Assembly (NCBI GenBank): GCA_047974845.1
Contig: JBKECQ010000038.1
Location: forward strand, 37,103-101,102
DNA: 64,000 nt
Reading direction: 5' to 3'
Source: Aminipila sp047974845
Lineage (GTDB): Bacteria; Bacillota; Clostridia; Peptostreptococcales; Anaerovoracaceae
The translations under genes and the position numbers were made by a program. The notes beneath the pieces are model-generated. The model had not been told where the DNA came from. It searched no databases and worked only from the letters and a program-made list of their open reading frames with translations. Of this stretch, positions 1-8,637 are shown piece after piece. Numbering within the stretch: the stretch's first letter is position 1; every line of letters starts with the position of its first letter.

Positions 1-19
1 TACATACGATGAGTTTAGG

Positions 20-54
20 GGTCCGCAGGTGAAATTCACTTGCGGACTTTTTAT
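20..54 (+). terminator. Terminator-like hairpin upstream of aroF
   Basis: A 12-bp stem with one G-U pair (arms beginning GTCCGCA and ending TGCGGAC, 3-nt loop) is followed by a T-rich run. It lies about 80 nt before the aroF start. It is either the terminator of a gene left of the window or the terminator half of an attenuator in the aro leader. The window begins too late to see a T-box or other antiterminator. Confidence 0.7.
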
Positions 55-132
55 TTTGCTTAAAAAATGTCATGGAGATTATTTATATTTTTACAGATTA
101 TTTTGGTTTTAACTTTATTGGAGGAATAGAAA

Positions 133-1146
133 ATGGTTATAATTTTAAAAAACAATCCTAACGAACAACAGCTAAAAAATTTACTTTCTTGGTTAGAAAG
201 TTTGAATGTAGGAATTCATCTTAGTGAAGGTGCTAATACTACTATTATTGGATTAATAGGAGATACTTCGGAGATTGATATGGAATTAATAAATGCGCTT
301 GATATCGTGGAAACGGTAAAGAGAATTCAAGAACCTTATAAAAATGCTAATAGAAAATTTCATCCAGATTCTACAATTGTAGATATTGCAGGAGTTAAAA
401 TCGGTGGTGGTAATTTTCAAATTATTGCCGGCCCTTGTTCTGTTGAATCAAAGGAACAAATTTGCCAGGTTGCATTGGATGTAAAAGAGTCCGGAGCAAA
501 ACTATGCAGAGGCGGAGCATTTAAACCCAGAACTTCACCTTATGCTTTCCAAGGAATGAGAGAAGAAGGCATAAAACTCCTTTTGGAAGCAAAGAAGGTT
601 TCTGGTCTTCCCATTGTAACGGAAGTAATGGACATTTCACATTTACCCTTATTTGAAGATGTAGATGTTATCCAAGTTGGGGCAAGAAATATGCAAAACT
701 TTGAACTATTAAAGGAATTGGGTACACTTCGTAAACCAATACTTTTAAAGAGAGGCCTATCCAGCACACTTCAAGAATTCCTAATGAGTGCTGAATATAT
801 AATGGCAGGAGGAAATGAAAATGTTATCCTGTGCGAAAGAGGTATTAGAACCTTTGAAACCGCTACAAGAAACACCTTGGATTTAGCTAGTATTCCGCTT
901 TTAAAATCCATGACTCATCTTCCTATTATTGTTGACCCTAGCCATGCTACCGGCATTGCAAAACTTGTTAAGCCAATGTCTCTTGCCGCTGCTGCTTGTG
1001 GTGCTGATGGTCTTATGATTGAGGTTCATAACGATCCTGCTCATGCCCTTTGTGATGGTGCACAGTCACTTACACCTTCAGCATTTAAGGATTTGGCAGA
1101 TTCAGTAAATGCTATTCTACCATTTAGCTTTAAGGGGGAGAAATAA
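133..1146 (+). CDS. aroF: 3-deoxy-7-phosphoheptulonate (DAHP) synthase
   Basis: Catalyses the first step of the shikimate pathway: phosphoenolpyruvate plus erythrose 4-phosphate gives DAHP, in the cytoplasm. The 337-aa protein has an N-terminal ferredoxin-like/ACT-like regulatory domain (about 1-75) and a TIM-barrel catalytic domain with IAGPCSVES, KPRTSPYAFQG, QVGARNMQNF, ILLKRG and IVDPSHATG, all typical of the AroA(beta)/DAHP synthase family of Firmicutes. The start follows GGAGG at good spacing. The stop is directly followed by the tyrA ATG, so the two are translationally linked. The N-terminal domain suggests feedback control by an aromatic end product, as known for the family; the ligand cannot be read from sequence. 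First gene of a seven-gene rightward aromatic operon. Confidence 0.96.
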   Translation: MVIILKNNPNEQQLKNLLSWLESLNVGIHLSEGANTTIIGLIGDTSEIDMELINALDIVETVKRIQEPYKNANRKFHPDSTIVDIAGVKIGGGNFQIIAGPCSVESKEQICQVALDVKESGAKLCRGGAFKPRTSPYAFQGMREEGIKLLLEAKKVSGLPIVTEVMDISHLPLFEDVDVIQVGARNMQNFELLKELGTLRKPILLKRGLSSTLQEFLMSAEYIMAGGNENVILCERGIRTFETATRNTLDLASIPLLKSMTHLPIIVDPSHATGIAKLVKPMSLAAAACGADGLMIEVHNDPAHALCDGAQSLTPSAFKDLADSVNAILPFSFKGEK

Positions 1147-1989
1147 ATGAACATCGGAATAGTGGGGTTGGGCCTCATTGGAGGTTCCATGGCAAAAGCC
1201 ATAAAAATTAATACAGATAATAAGGTTTTGGGCTTTGATATACAAGACAGTATTGTAAAAAAGGCTATTTTGTTAGGAGCAATTGATGAACCCTTAACAA
1301 AGGATAGCATTTCTCAATGTGATTTAATAATTGTGGCCCTATATCCTGCGGCGGCAATAGAGTTTGTAAAAACCTATGCTGAATTCATACAAAAAAATGC
1401 TATTGTTCTTGATTGTTGTGGCGTTAAAAAAGTGGTGTGCAACGCTCTTGAACCAATAGCACAGCAATACGGATTTATATTTATGGGTGGACACCCCATG
1501 GCCGGTATGGCACACTCCGGTTTCGGTTATGCAAAAAAAGCACTATTTAACAATGCCTCTATGGTTTTGACCCCCACTAAGGGTACTCGTATAGAAGATG
1601 TGCAAAAAATCAAGCTACTTTGTGTACGCATTGGTTTTACAAATACACAAATTTCTACACCGGAAGAGCATGATAGAGTTATAGCTTTTACATCTCAATT
1701 GGCTCATGTAGTTTCCAATGCATATATTAAAAGCCCTTCTGCTCTAATTCATCAAGGTTTTTCTGCGGGAAGCTATAAAGATATGACAAGAGTAGCAAAG
1801 CTTAACGAAGATATGTGGACCGAATTATTTTTAGATAATCCCGAATATTTAGTTGAAGAGATAGATGGTATTATAGAAAGGCTAAGAGAATACAGCGTAG
1901 CCATAAAAGAAAATAATGCAGACAAACTTCGTGAACTTCTAAAAGATGGTAAAGAGAAAAAAATGATTATTGATGGGGAAAAATTTTAA
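1147..1989 (+). CDS. tyrA: Prephenate dehydrogenase
   Basis: Oxidatively decarboxylates prephenate to 4-hydroxyphenylpyruvate, the tyrosine branch. The 280-aa protein starts with a Rossmann NAD(P) fingerprint (GIVGLGLIGGSMAKAI, residues about 4-19) and carries GGHPMAGMAHSGF, the substrate-binding His region of the family. The usual C-terminal helical dimer domain follows. Length fits a monofunctional enzyme without the C-terminal ACT domain found in some Bacillus proteins, so feedback by tyrosine may be exerted elsewhere. Start chosen from GGGGGAG 7 nt upstream; there is no gap after aroF. Confidence 0.94.
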   Translation: MNIGIVGLGLIGGSMAKAIKINTDNKVLGFDIQDSIVKKAILLGAIDEPLTKDSISQCDLIIVALYPAAAIEFVKTYAEFIQKNAIVLDCCGVKKVVCNALEPIAQQYGFIFMGGHPMAGMAHSGFGYAKKALFNNASMVLTPTKGTRIEDVQKIKLLCVRIGFTNTQISTPEEHDRVIAFTSQLAHVVSNAYIKSPSALIHQGFSAGSYKDMTRVAKLNEDMWTELFLDNPEYLVEEIDGIIERLREYSVAIKENNADKLRELLKDGKEKKMIIDGEKF

Positions 1990-2140
1990 ATAATATATTT
2001 CCCAACTCTTTTAATCTAAAGTTAATAATAATATGAGATTTTTTGGTTTAAAATTAAATCTATAGACTAAATCTTTTTGAAGTTAATGTTATAGGCTGGC
2101 TTTTCAGAGTTAAAGGGATAAAAATAAATGGAGAAATGTA

Positions 2141-3226
2141 ATGAAACGTATTTGCATAGATGTATCAAAAAAATATGATGTAGTTGTGAGCCGAGGATTT
2201 CTAAAAGAAACCGGTAAATATGTACTGGAAAACATATCCCCGTGCAAAGTTTGTTTGGTTTCAGATGATATAGTTTCTGATATTTATGGCTCTATTGTAA
2301 AAGAATCTCTTGTTTCAAAGGGCTTTGAGGTGTTTTCATTTAATTTTACTCACGGTGAGAATTCCAAAACACTTACAACAGTACAAGATATTTTAAATCT
2401 AATGGCTATAAATAATTTTACTAGAAGCGATATTATCGTAGCCTTAGGTGGAGGTATAGTTGGAGATATTTCTGGTTTTGCGGCATCAATATTTTTGCGA
2501 GGTATAAATTTTATTCAAATTCCGACTACCTTTTTAGCCGCAATAGATTCTTCTGTGGGTGGAAAAACCGGTGTTAATTTAGAAAGCGGAAAAAATCTAT
2601 GCGGGTGTTTTTGGCAACCATCAATGGTTCTTTGCGACTGTTCGACATTTAGCACCTTGCCCTATGATGTTTTTTTAGATGGTGTTGCTGAAGCAATTAA
2701 ATATGGTTGCATTTTTGACAAGAATTTATTTGATTTATTTGCACAATATGATAAAACAACCATAGACACCCTTATTTCCTCTGAAACTTTATTAGATGTG
2801 GTGTCTACCTGTGTATCTTTAAAGCGCCATGTAGTCAAAGCAGACGAGCGTGATACAGGAATCAGACAGCTTTTAAACTTCGGACATACTTTGGGTCATG
2901 CCATAGAAAAATGTAGCAATTACTCCATTTCCCATGGTCATGCTGTAGCCATTGGCATGGTTATTATCTCACAGGCATCTTTTTCTTTTGGTCTGTCAGA
3001 ACAAAATTGCTCCACTGCCATAGCTAATGTTTTACAGGGCTTGGGCTTCCAGTTAGACTGCCCTTTTACTGCAAGTGAACTCACAAATGTTGCATTAAAA
3101 GACAAAAAACGTTTAGGGGAAACTTTAACTGTAGTTATTCCCTCTCATATAGGAGACTGTAAGCTTCAACAAATATCAGTTGATAAGATAGAAGCCCTTA
3201 TTCAGGCGGGTCTTAACTCACTTTAG
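2141..3226 (+). CDS. aroB: 3-dehydroquinate synthase
   Basis: Converts DAHP to 3-dehydroquinate, the second shikimate step, using NAD and a divalent metal. The 361-aa sequence has the glycine-rich NAD loop (ALGGGIVGDISGFAAS), the PTTFLAAIDSSVGGKTGVN substrate loop and the metal ligands Glu in EAIKYG, His in NFGHTLGHAIE and His in HGHAVAIG. Length is normal. It lies 151 nt after tyrA in AT-rich sequence with no clear terminator, so it is probably still in the operon. The ATG at 2141 is preceded by GGAG. Its last codons and stop are duplicated in the following spacer (see the repeat at 3216-3291). Confidence 0.96.
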   Translation: MKRICIDVSKKYDVVVSRGFLKETGKYVLENISPCKVCLVSDDIVSDIYGSIVKESLVSKGFEVFSFNFTHGENSKTLTTVQDILNLMAINNFTRSDIIVALGGGIVGDISGFAASIFLRGINFIQIPTTFLAAIDSSVGGKTGVNLESGKNLCGCFWQPSMVLCDCSTFSTLPYDVFLDGVAEAIKYGCIFDKNLFDLFAQYDKTTIDTLISSETLLDVVSTCVSLKRHVVKADERDTGIRQLLNFGHTLGHAIEKCSNYSISHGHAVAIGMVIISQASFSFGLSEQNCSTAIANVLQGLGFQLDCPFTASELTNVALKDKKRLGETLTVVIPSHIGDCKLQQISVDKIEALIQAGLNSL

Positions 3227-3291
3227 TTAACCCTGTGGTTAGCAACTCAGTTAATCCTTTGATTAATAATTCAGTTAGCCCTTAAGTTAAA
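3216..3291. repeat. Imperfect 24-28 nt tandem repeat spanning the aroB stop codon
   Basis: Three diverged units begin at 3216, 3244 and 3268, each starting AAYTCA and followed by AGTTARYCC. The first unit contains the last aroB codons and its TAG stop. Each unit also holds a small dyad (for example TTAATC-CTTT-GATTAA), so the region can fold into two or three tiny hairpins. It looks like tandem duplication of the gene end. Confidence 0.75.
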
Positions 3292-3348
3292 ATAATTACA
3301 ATATTGCTGATAAGATATATTTTACATATTTAAGTTATAGGTATTTAT

Positions 3349-4626
3349 ATGAATATAATAATACAACCAAACCATTTAAAAGGAAATATAGAGGCCATAA
3401 CGTCTAAGTCACACGCACATAGGCTTATGATTGCTGCAGCTCTTTGCCAGCAGCCGTGCAAAGTAAATATTAACAACATGAATCAAGATTTATATGCTAC
3501 GGAAGATTGTTTATCGTCTTTAAACGATGATATTCCTCTTCTTAACTGTAACGAAAGCGGCTCAACCCTGAGGTTTATGTTACCAATAGCCATGGCGCTA
3601 AAGGAGGAAGTTTCTTTCTATGGAAAAGGGCGGCTTCCCGAAAGACCTCTATCTCCTCTAAAGGAAGAGCTGGAGGCTCATGGATGTTGCTTTTATAAAG
3701 AAAATTTAAACTCATTTTCACCTTTATCAAAAGATTTAAACTCATTTCCACCTTTGTCAGAGGTCAAAGGTTTGGTCCAAAATGAGGTAAAGCATATATA
3801 CACAATTAAAGGAAGGTTAATGGGCGGAACCTTTAATCTAGCCGGCAATATAAGTTCACAATATATAACCGGTTTACTTTTTGCCCTTCCTTTACTTAAT
3901 CAGGATAGCACTATAAATATTACATCTAAGTTAGAATCTATAGGCTATGTTTTATTAACATTGGAAGTACTTGCTCAATTTGGCATTAAAATTGAATGTG
4001 ATTTTTCTTATAATGAAAAGACCGAAACCCATTGTGTTTTCTATGTTAAAGGTAATCAAAAATATATATCTCCAAAGGAAGTAACTGCTGAGGGAGATTG
4101 GTCAAATGCGGCATTTTGGCTTGTTGCCGGTGCCCTCTCTAAAGATGTATCTTGCAGTGGTTTAAATTACGATTCAGTACAAGGTGATAAAGCCATTGTC
4201 CCTTTTATTGAAACGGTTTTATCCGCTTCTTGCGAGGACTTGTACTTTGATGTGTCCGATGTACCGGATTTAGTTCCCATACTTGCTGTATTAGCTACAT
4301 CTAGAAATGGTGTGACGCATATTACCAATGCCGCACGACTTAGAATAAAAGAAAGCGATAGGCTAGCAACAGTAAGAGAGCTTATAATAAATTTAGGGGG
4401 TAAGGTGGACGAACTCCCCGACGGGTTAATAATATATGGCACAGGAAACCTAGTTGGAGGTACTGTTGATGGACATAATGATCATAGAATTGTTATGGCC
4501 GCTACAATAGCCTCTATCCTCTGTAGTCATCCTGTTACTATTTTAGGGGCGGAAGCCGTAAATAAATCATATCCTAAATTTTTATTCGATTTTTCTTTAT
4601 TGGGAGGTAAGTATGTCATCAACTAA
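3349..4626 (+). CDS. aroA: 3-phosphoshikimate 1-carboxyvinyltransferase (EPSP synthase)
   Basis: Transfers the enolpyruvyl group of PEP to shikimate 3-phosphate. The 425-aa protein has the N-terminal SKSHAHR, GSTLRFMLPIA, GRLPERPL and SSQYITGLLFALPL motifs, and C-terminal LRIKESDRLATV and DGHNDHRIVMAATIA. Residues about 120-140 contain a 10-residue duplication (LNSFSPLSKD then LNSFPPLSEV) encoded by a 30-nt tandem repeat, an insert in a surface loop after the GRLPERPL segment. The start is an ATG with only a weak AGGT upstream. The 3' end overlaps aroC by 14 nt, implying coupled translation. Confidence 0.95.
   Translation: MNIIIQPNHLKGNIEAITSKSHAHRLMIAAALCQQPCKVNINNMNQDLYATEDCLSSLNDDIPLLNCNESGSTLRFMLPIAMALKEEVSFYGKGRLPERPLSPLKEELEAHGCCFYKENLNSFSPLSKDLNSFPPLSEVKGLVQNEVKHIYTIKGRLMGGTFNLAGNISSQYITGLLFALPLLNQDSTINITSKLESIGYVLLTLEVLAQFGIKIECDFSYNEKTETHCVFYVKGNQKYISPKEVTAEGDWSNAAFWLVAGALSKDVSCSGLNYDSVQGDKAIVPFIETVLSASCEDLYFDVSDVPDLVPILAVLATSRNGVTHITNAARLRIKESDRLATVRELIINLGGKVDELPDGLIIYGTGNLVGGTVDGHNDHRIVMAATIASILCSHPVTILGAEAVNKSYPKFLFDFSLLGGKYVIN
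3705..3764 (+). repeat. 30-nt in-frame tandem duplication inside aroA
   Basis: Two 30-nt units, 3705-3734 and 3735-3764, differ at a few positions and encode two 10-residue copies. The length is a multiple of three, so the reading frame is kept. Confidence 0.9.
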
Positions 4627-5725
4627 AATTATTTCTTCTTCCTTTGGTAAAAACTTAAAGGTTACTATTTTTGGTGGATCTCATGAACCGCATATAGGCG
4701 TTACCATTGAAGGCCTTCCAAAGGGCACTTCTATAGATCTCAATGAAATGCAATGTTTCTTAAATCGCCGTGCCCCGGGAAATAATATTTATTCCACACC
4801 CAGAAAAGAGGCTGATAAACCCATAGTTAAGTCAGGTCTTTTAGATGGTGAGACTACGGGTCTTCCTTTAACTTTGTTAATTGAAAACACAAATACCCGC
4901 TCTTCTGATTATTCATCAATTAGAGATATTCCAAGACCTGCTCACGCTGATTTTACCGCATATGTTAAGTATGGAAACCAAATAAATATGTCAGGTGGCG
5001 GCCCATTCTCCGCAAGAATGACTGCTCCTCTTTGTATTGCCGGTGCCATTGCACTGCAAATTTTAGAATCAAAAAATATTTTTATTGGCGCACATATTTC
5101 TTCCATTGCGGAAATAGAAGATAAGCTCTTTGATCCTGTCAATGTTTCTGTATCAGAGTTAATGGAATTAAAGAAACTTACTCTTCCTGTCTTAGATTTA
5201 AACCAAGGGGACTTAATGGGTAAGAAAATTGAGGATGCTCAATTAAATCAAGATTCTGTGGGTGGTGTAATAGAATGTTGTGCTATAGGTGTTCCTGCCG
5301 GCATTGGAGGCCCAATGTATGATAGTCTCGAAGGGCATTTGGCCCAAATTTTCTTTGGTATTCCCGCGGTTAAGGGGCTGGAATTTGGTATTGGTTTTAA
5401 AGCCTCAAAACTACTAGGCTCTGAAAATAATGATGCCTTTACCATGGTAGATGGAATTGTGCAAACAAAAACTAACAATCATGGAGGTATACTTGGAGGG
5501 ATTTCTTCCGGGATGCCTATTACCTGTAAGCTAGCCTTTAAGCCTACCCCTTCTATTGGTAAAGAACAAGATTCCATTAGTATTAGTAAGGGTATAAATG
5601 AAAAATTAAAAATTGTAGGCAGACATGACCCTTGTGTTGTGGTCAGAGCCGTTCCTATCGTTGAAGCAGCAATGGCCATAGGAATATTAGACTTACTTAT
5701 TTGTGATGATTTTTATAGTGCCTGA
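4613..5725 (+). CDS. aroC: Chorismate synthase
   Basis: Makes chorismate from EPSP by 1,4-elimination using reduced FMN. The 370-aa protein begins at an ATG after GGGAGG inside the 3' end of aroA. Family signatures visible are GGSHEPHIGVTIEGLPKG, RRAPGNNIYSTPRKEAD, RPAHADFTAYVKYG, SGGGPFSARMTAPL, GGVIECCAIGVPAGIGGP and the C-terminal GRHDPCVVVRAVPIVEAAMA. Length is normal for the family. Chorismate made here feeds pheA and tyrA in the same operon. Confidence 0.96.
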   Translation: MSSTKIISSSFGKNLKVTIFGGSHEPHIGVTIEGLPKGTSIDLNEMQCFLNRRAPGNNIYSTPRKEADKPIVKSGLLDGETTGLPLTLLIENTNTRSSDYSSIRDIPRPAHADFTAYVKYGNQINMSGGGPFSARMTAPLCIAGAIALQILESKNIFIGAHISSIAEIEDKLFDPVNVSVSELMELKKLTLPVLDLNQGDLMGKKIEDAQLNQDSVGGVIECCAIGVPAGIGGPMYDSLEGHLAQIFFGIPAVKGLEFGIGFKASKLLGSENNDAFTMVDGIVQTKTNNHGGILGGISSGMPITCKLAFKPTPSIGKEQDSISISKGINEKLKIVGRHDPCVVVRAVPIVEAAMAIGILDLLICDDFYSA

Positions 5726-5792
5726 AACAATTCTCATAAAAAATAATAAGCCAGTTATTTTTAAACTATACAATTTATAAAAGGTGATTATT

Positions 5793-6932
5793 ATGACTTT
5801 AGAAAATATACGTAATGAAATAGATAAAATTGATAATGAACTGATAGAATTATTTAATGAAAGAATGAAACTATCCAAGCAAGTTGCTGAAGAAAAAAAA
5901 GGTTCAAATACGCCTATATTTAATGCTACTAGAGAAAAGGAAATTTTAAAAAGGGTTTCAGACCAGGTAGATGAACCTATCGAAAGGTATGCGAGAATCT
6001 TATATAATACAATATTTGAGGTGAGCAGATCCTATCAGAGTGGATTGATTCATACTAATTCAAGTTTAAAAGAAACACTTGATGCTGCTATGAAATCTAC
6101 TCCGGATATTTTCCCCAAAAAGGCTGTAGTGGCTTGTCAGGGCATACAGGGAGCTTACTCACAGTTAGCTACTGAAAAATTATTTGAATTCCCTTCAATC
6201 ATGTATTTTAATAATTTTGAAAGTGTTTTTAACGCTGTGGAGAGAGGATTATGCCAATACGGTGTACTTCCCATCGAAAACAGTTCATATGGCTCAGTTG
6301 GACCGGTATATGATTTAATGAAAAATTTTAATTTCTTTATTGTGCGAAGCTGTAAACTGAGAATTTCACATAAGCTTCTTGGTTTACCCGGTTCAAGTTT
6401 AAAGGATATAAAAGAAATAGTATCCCATGAACAGGCATTAGGGCAGTGCTCTGCTTTTATAAAAAGTCTGGGAGACATAAAGATTACTATTTGTCAAAAT
6501 ACTGCAATGGCAGCTGATTTAGTTGCAAAAAGTGGGCGAAAGGATATTGCTGCAATTTCTTCCAGAGAATGTTGTGATTTATACGGTCTTTCTGTTCTTT
6601 GTGATGATATTCAGCTTAGTGATAATAATTATACAAGATTTATATGCATTTCAAAGAAATTAGAAATATATCCGGGGTCAAATAAGTTAAGCCTAATGCT
6701 ATCACTGCTACATCGTCCAATGTCTTTATACAATATGATAGCTAAATTTTCTGCCTTAGGTATAAACTTAACTAAATTGGAGTCCAGACCTATTCCCGGC
6801 AGTGACTTTGAATTTATGTTTTACTTTGATATGAACGCAAACCTTTATTCACAAGATGTAGTGAGCCTCCTCTATGAGCTGTCAACACAGCCGGACTTTT
6901 TTGTTTTCCTTGGCAACTATGTAGAAAATTGA
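5793..6932 (+). CDS. pheA: Bifunctional chorismate mutase / prephenate dehydratase
   Basis: Fusion enzyme: chorismate to prephenate to phenylpyruvate. Residues 1-85 are an AroQ-type helical chorismate mutase (LENIRNEIDKIDNELIELF, then REKEILKRV). Residues about 105-285 are the prephenate dehydratase domain (GIQGAYSQLA, PIENSSYGSVGPVYDLM, TRFICISKK). The C-terminus is an ACT domain with ESRPIPGSDFEFMFYFD, the phenylalanine-binding signature, so inhibition by phenylalanine is expected. I chose the ATG at 5793: the in-frame GTG at 5784 is part of the AAAGGTG ribosome binding site. This arrangement is E. coli-like; many Bacilli keep mutase and dehydratase separate. Confidence 0.94.
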   Translation: MTLENIRNEIDKIDNELIELFNERMKLSKQVAEEKKGSNTPIFNATREKEILKRVSDQVDEPIERYARILYNTIFEVSRSYQSGLIHTNSSLKETLDAAMKSTPDIFPKKAVVACQGIQGAYSQLATEKLFEFPSIMYFNNFESVFNAVERGLCQYGVLPIENSSYGSVGPVYDLMKNFNFFIVRSCKLRISHKLLGLPGSSLKDIKEIVSHEQALGQCSAFIKSLGDIKITICQNTAMAADLVAKSGRKDIAAISSRECCDLYGLSVLCDDIQLSDNNYTRFICISKKLEIYPGSNKLSLMLSLLHRPMSLYNMIAKFSALGINLTKLESRPIPGSDFEFMFYFDMNANLYSQDVVSLLYELSTQPDFFVFLGNYVEN

Positions 6933-6947
6933 AAGGAGTTGAGAAAC

Positions 6948-7784
6948 ATGGAATACGGTTTAATAGGAGAGAAGCTAGGTCACAGTTATTCAAAGATAAT
7001 ACATGAATTATTGGGCTGTTATAGTTATGACTTATATCCCATTTCCAAAGATAATCTTGTTGATTTTATTTTATCTAAGAATTTTAAAGGCTTAAATGTC
7101 ACCATTCCATATAAACAAGATGTGATGCCTTTATGCAGTAAGGTTTCGGAACTTGCTAAAGAGATAGGCGCCGTTAATACCCTCTACTTTGATGAAAATA
7201 ATACTCTTTGCGGTACCAATACAGATTATTACGGATTTTTATATGCAATTAATCGAGCAGGCATAAATCTTTACAATAAAAAAGTGCTGATTCTAGGGGA
7301 TGGAGCCACCTGTAAAACTATGCGAAAGGCTGTGCTGGATAGTGGCGCAAATGAAATAATTATTGCTTCACGGAAAGTAACAAATCCTATTTTTGAGCAT
7401 TTTAAATCGGATATATCTATCTCGCCTTTTGAAATGATAAATTGTACTACTATTAACTATGATGACTTAACTGCTCAACCTGATGTTGAAATAATTATAA
7501 ACACGACCCCTGTAGGGATGTGGCCAAATACGCAAAGCAGTCCCATTGACTTAAGGAAATTTCAAAAGTGCTCAGGTGTTTTTGATGTAATTTATAATCC
7601 CTATTATACTAAGCTATTAACTCAGGCTAAAGAGCTTGATATACCTCATGCGGGAGGTCTGGCTATGCTTGTTGCACAGGCCACTTGTGCCGCAGAATAT
7701 TTCACCGGATTTTCTCAAGATTTTAGTAGTGAAAATGAACGTATTATAGAAGAACTACAAAAACAAATAAACGAAAGACTATAA
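6948..7784 (+). CDS. aroE: Shikimate dehydrogenase
   Basis: NADPH-dependent reduction of 3-dehydroshikimate to shikimate. Motifs: GEKLGHSYSKIIHELL (shikimate binding), NVTIPYKQDV with the catalytic Lys, GAVNTLYF, GTNTDYYGF, a Rossmann segment VLILGDGATCKT, and NTTPVGMWPN. The start at ATG 6948 sits 9 nt after GAAAGGAG; an in-frame TTG at 6939 directly abuts that site and is unlikely. The glycine-rich loop reads GDGATCK rather than the common GAGGAAR, a mild deviation. Last rightward gene, ending in a terminator. Confidence 0.93.
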   Translation: MEYGLIGEKLGHSYSKIIHELLGCYSYDLYPISKDNLVDFILSKNFKGLNVTIPYKQDVMPLCSKVSELAKEIGAVNTLYFDENNTLCGTNTDYYGFLYAINRAGINLYNKKVLILGDGATCKTMRKAVLDSGANEIIIASRKVTNPIFEHFKSDISISPFEMINCTTINYDDLTAQPDVEIIINTTPVGMWPNTQSSPIDLRKFQKCSGVFDVIYNPYYTKLLTQAKELDIPHAGGLAMLVAQATCAAEYFTGFSQDFSSENERIIEELQKQINERL

Positions 7785-7806
7785 TATCTTAGTCTTTCGT
7801 TTTTTA
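7771..7806 (+). terminator. Rho-independent terminator of the rightward aro operon
   Basis: Perfect 10-bp stem (ACGAAAGACT and its complement, 10-nt loop) followed by TTTTTT. The 5' arm overlaps the last codons of aroE. Confidence 0.88.
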
Positions 7807-7813
7807 TATGCAA

Positions 7814-7850
7814 TAAAAAAACGGGTGATTTCTTCACCTCGTCGTTTTAA
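7814..7850 (-). terminator. Rho-independent terminator of the leftward aroD operon
   Basis: On the minus strand GGTGA-loop-TCACC is flanked by AAAACG/CGTTTT with a 4-nt bulge and followed by a run of seven T. It stands back-to-back with the aroE terminator, so the two convergent operons are insulated. Confidence 0.7.
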
Positions 7851-7874
7851 ATCAGGCATTGCCTGTGATATTTC

Positions 7875-8627
7875 TTATTTAAATAAGTCCAGTACAAGCT
7901 TTAAGTCAGCCGCTTTTGGTTGTCCCGGTGCAGAAGCGGTTTTACCAACCCCAAAAGTCATTGCAGATCCCGAAAGATGCCCCCAAAATCTACTTATATA
8001 TCCTTCTTTTCCCATAGAAATAGTTACAAAAGGCCTGTCTGCATACTGTTCTTTCATCTGTATTGATGCTTCTAATAATGTTGCCACGTCCGCAGAAGCT
8101 TTGGGCATTACCGCTATTTTTGTAACATCGGCCTTCATTGCTTGCATTTTTACAAGCCTTGTTATGATTTCTTCCTTTGCAGGAGTCTTGTTAAAATCGT
8201 GATTTGAGCATATAACTTTTACACCGCTTTTATGAGCATCCTCGATTATAGAAGCAGCTGTAGCCTCTCCAATAAAGGCTTCCACATCTATTGCATCTAC
8301 AAGGTTGGTCCACGCCACACTCTTATTCAGATTTTCATATTTATCAATGTCTAAAGGTCTATCTCCACCTTCATTTATGGTTCTAAAGGTGAAAAGTAAT
8401 GGTATATCTTTCAATATACTTTTTAGGGAAGCTAAGGTTTCACATACTCTACTCAGTTGTTCTACCCCTTCAAACTTGTCTGCTCTCCATTCAACAATGT
8501 CCACAGGTAACTGTTTAATAGCACTTGCCTCTACTTCCAGTTCTTCTTGTGTACTGCTGACCAAAGACACACAAATTTTCGGTATTCCATCTCCTAATAT
8601 TAAATTTCCTACTTTAGTGGTATTCAT
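7875..8627 (-). CDS. aroD: 3-dehydroquinate dehydratase, type I
   Basis: Third shikimate step, by a Schiff-base mechanism. The 250-aa TIM barrel shows EWRADKFE (Glu47), SNHDF (His143), VTKIAVMP with the Schiff-base Lys170, and the C-terminal SMGKEGYISRFWGHLSGSAMTFG substrate segment. Type I, not the small type II enzyme (AroQ) common in other Firmicutes. Oriented opposite to the other pathway genes and transcribed last in aroK-GNAT-aroD. Confidence 0.95.
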   Translation of the reverse strand: MNTTKVGNLILGDGIPKICVSLVSSTQEELEVEASAIKQLPVDIVEWRADKFEGVEQLSRVCETLASLKSILKDIPLLFTFRTINEGGDRPLDIDKYENLNKSVAWTNLVDAIDVEAFIGEATAASIIEDAHKSGVKVICSNHDFNKTPAKEEIITRLVKMQAMKADVTKIAVMPKASADVATLLEASIQMKEQYADRPFVTISMGKEGYISRFWGHLSGSAMTFGVGKTASAPGQPKAADLKLVLDLFK

Positions 8628-8637
8628 TGTTGCTCCT

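Noticed and set aside
20..54. Complete T-box riboswitch
   Set aside because: The conserved AGGGTGG-ACCGCG sequence is not present in the visible part; only the terminator hairpin can be claimed.
5784..5792. GTG start for pheA
   Set aside because: The GTG is part of the AAAGGTG ribosome binding site of the ATG at 5793.
7825..8202. Plus-strand open frame opposite aroD
   Set aside because: Shadow of a well-supported enzyme gene; no ribosome binding site and no recognisable motif.
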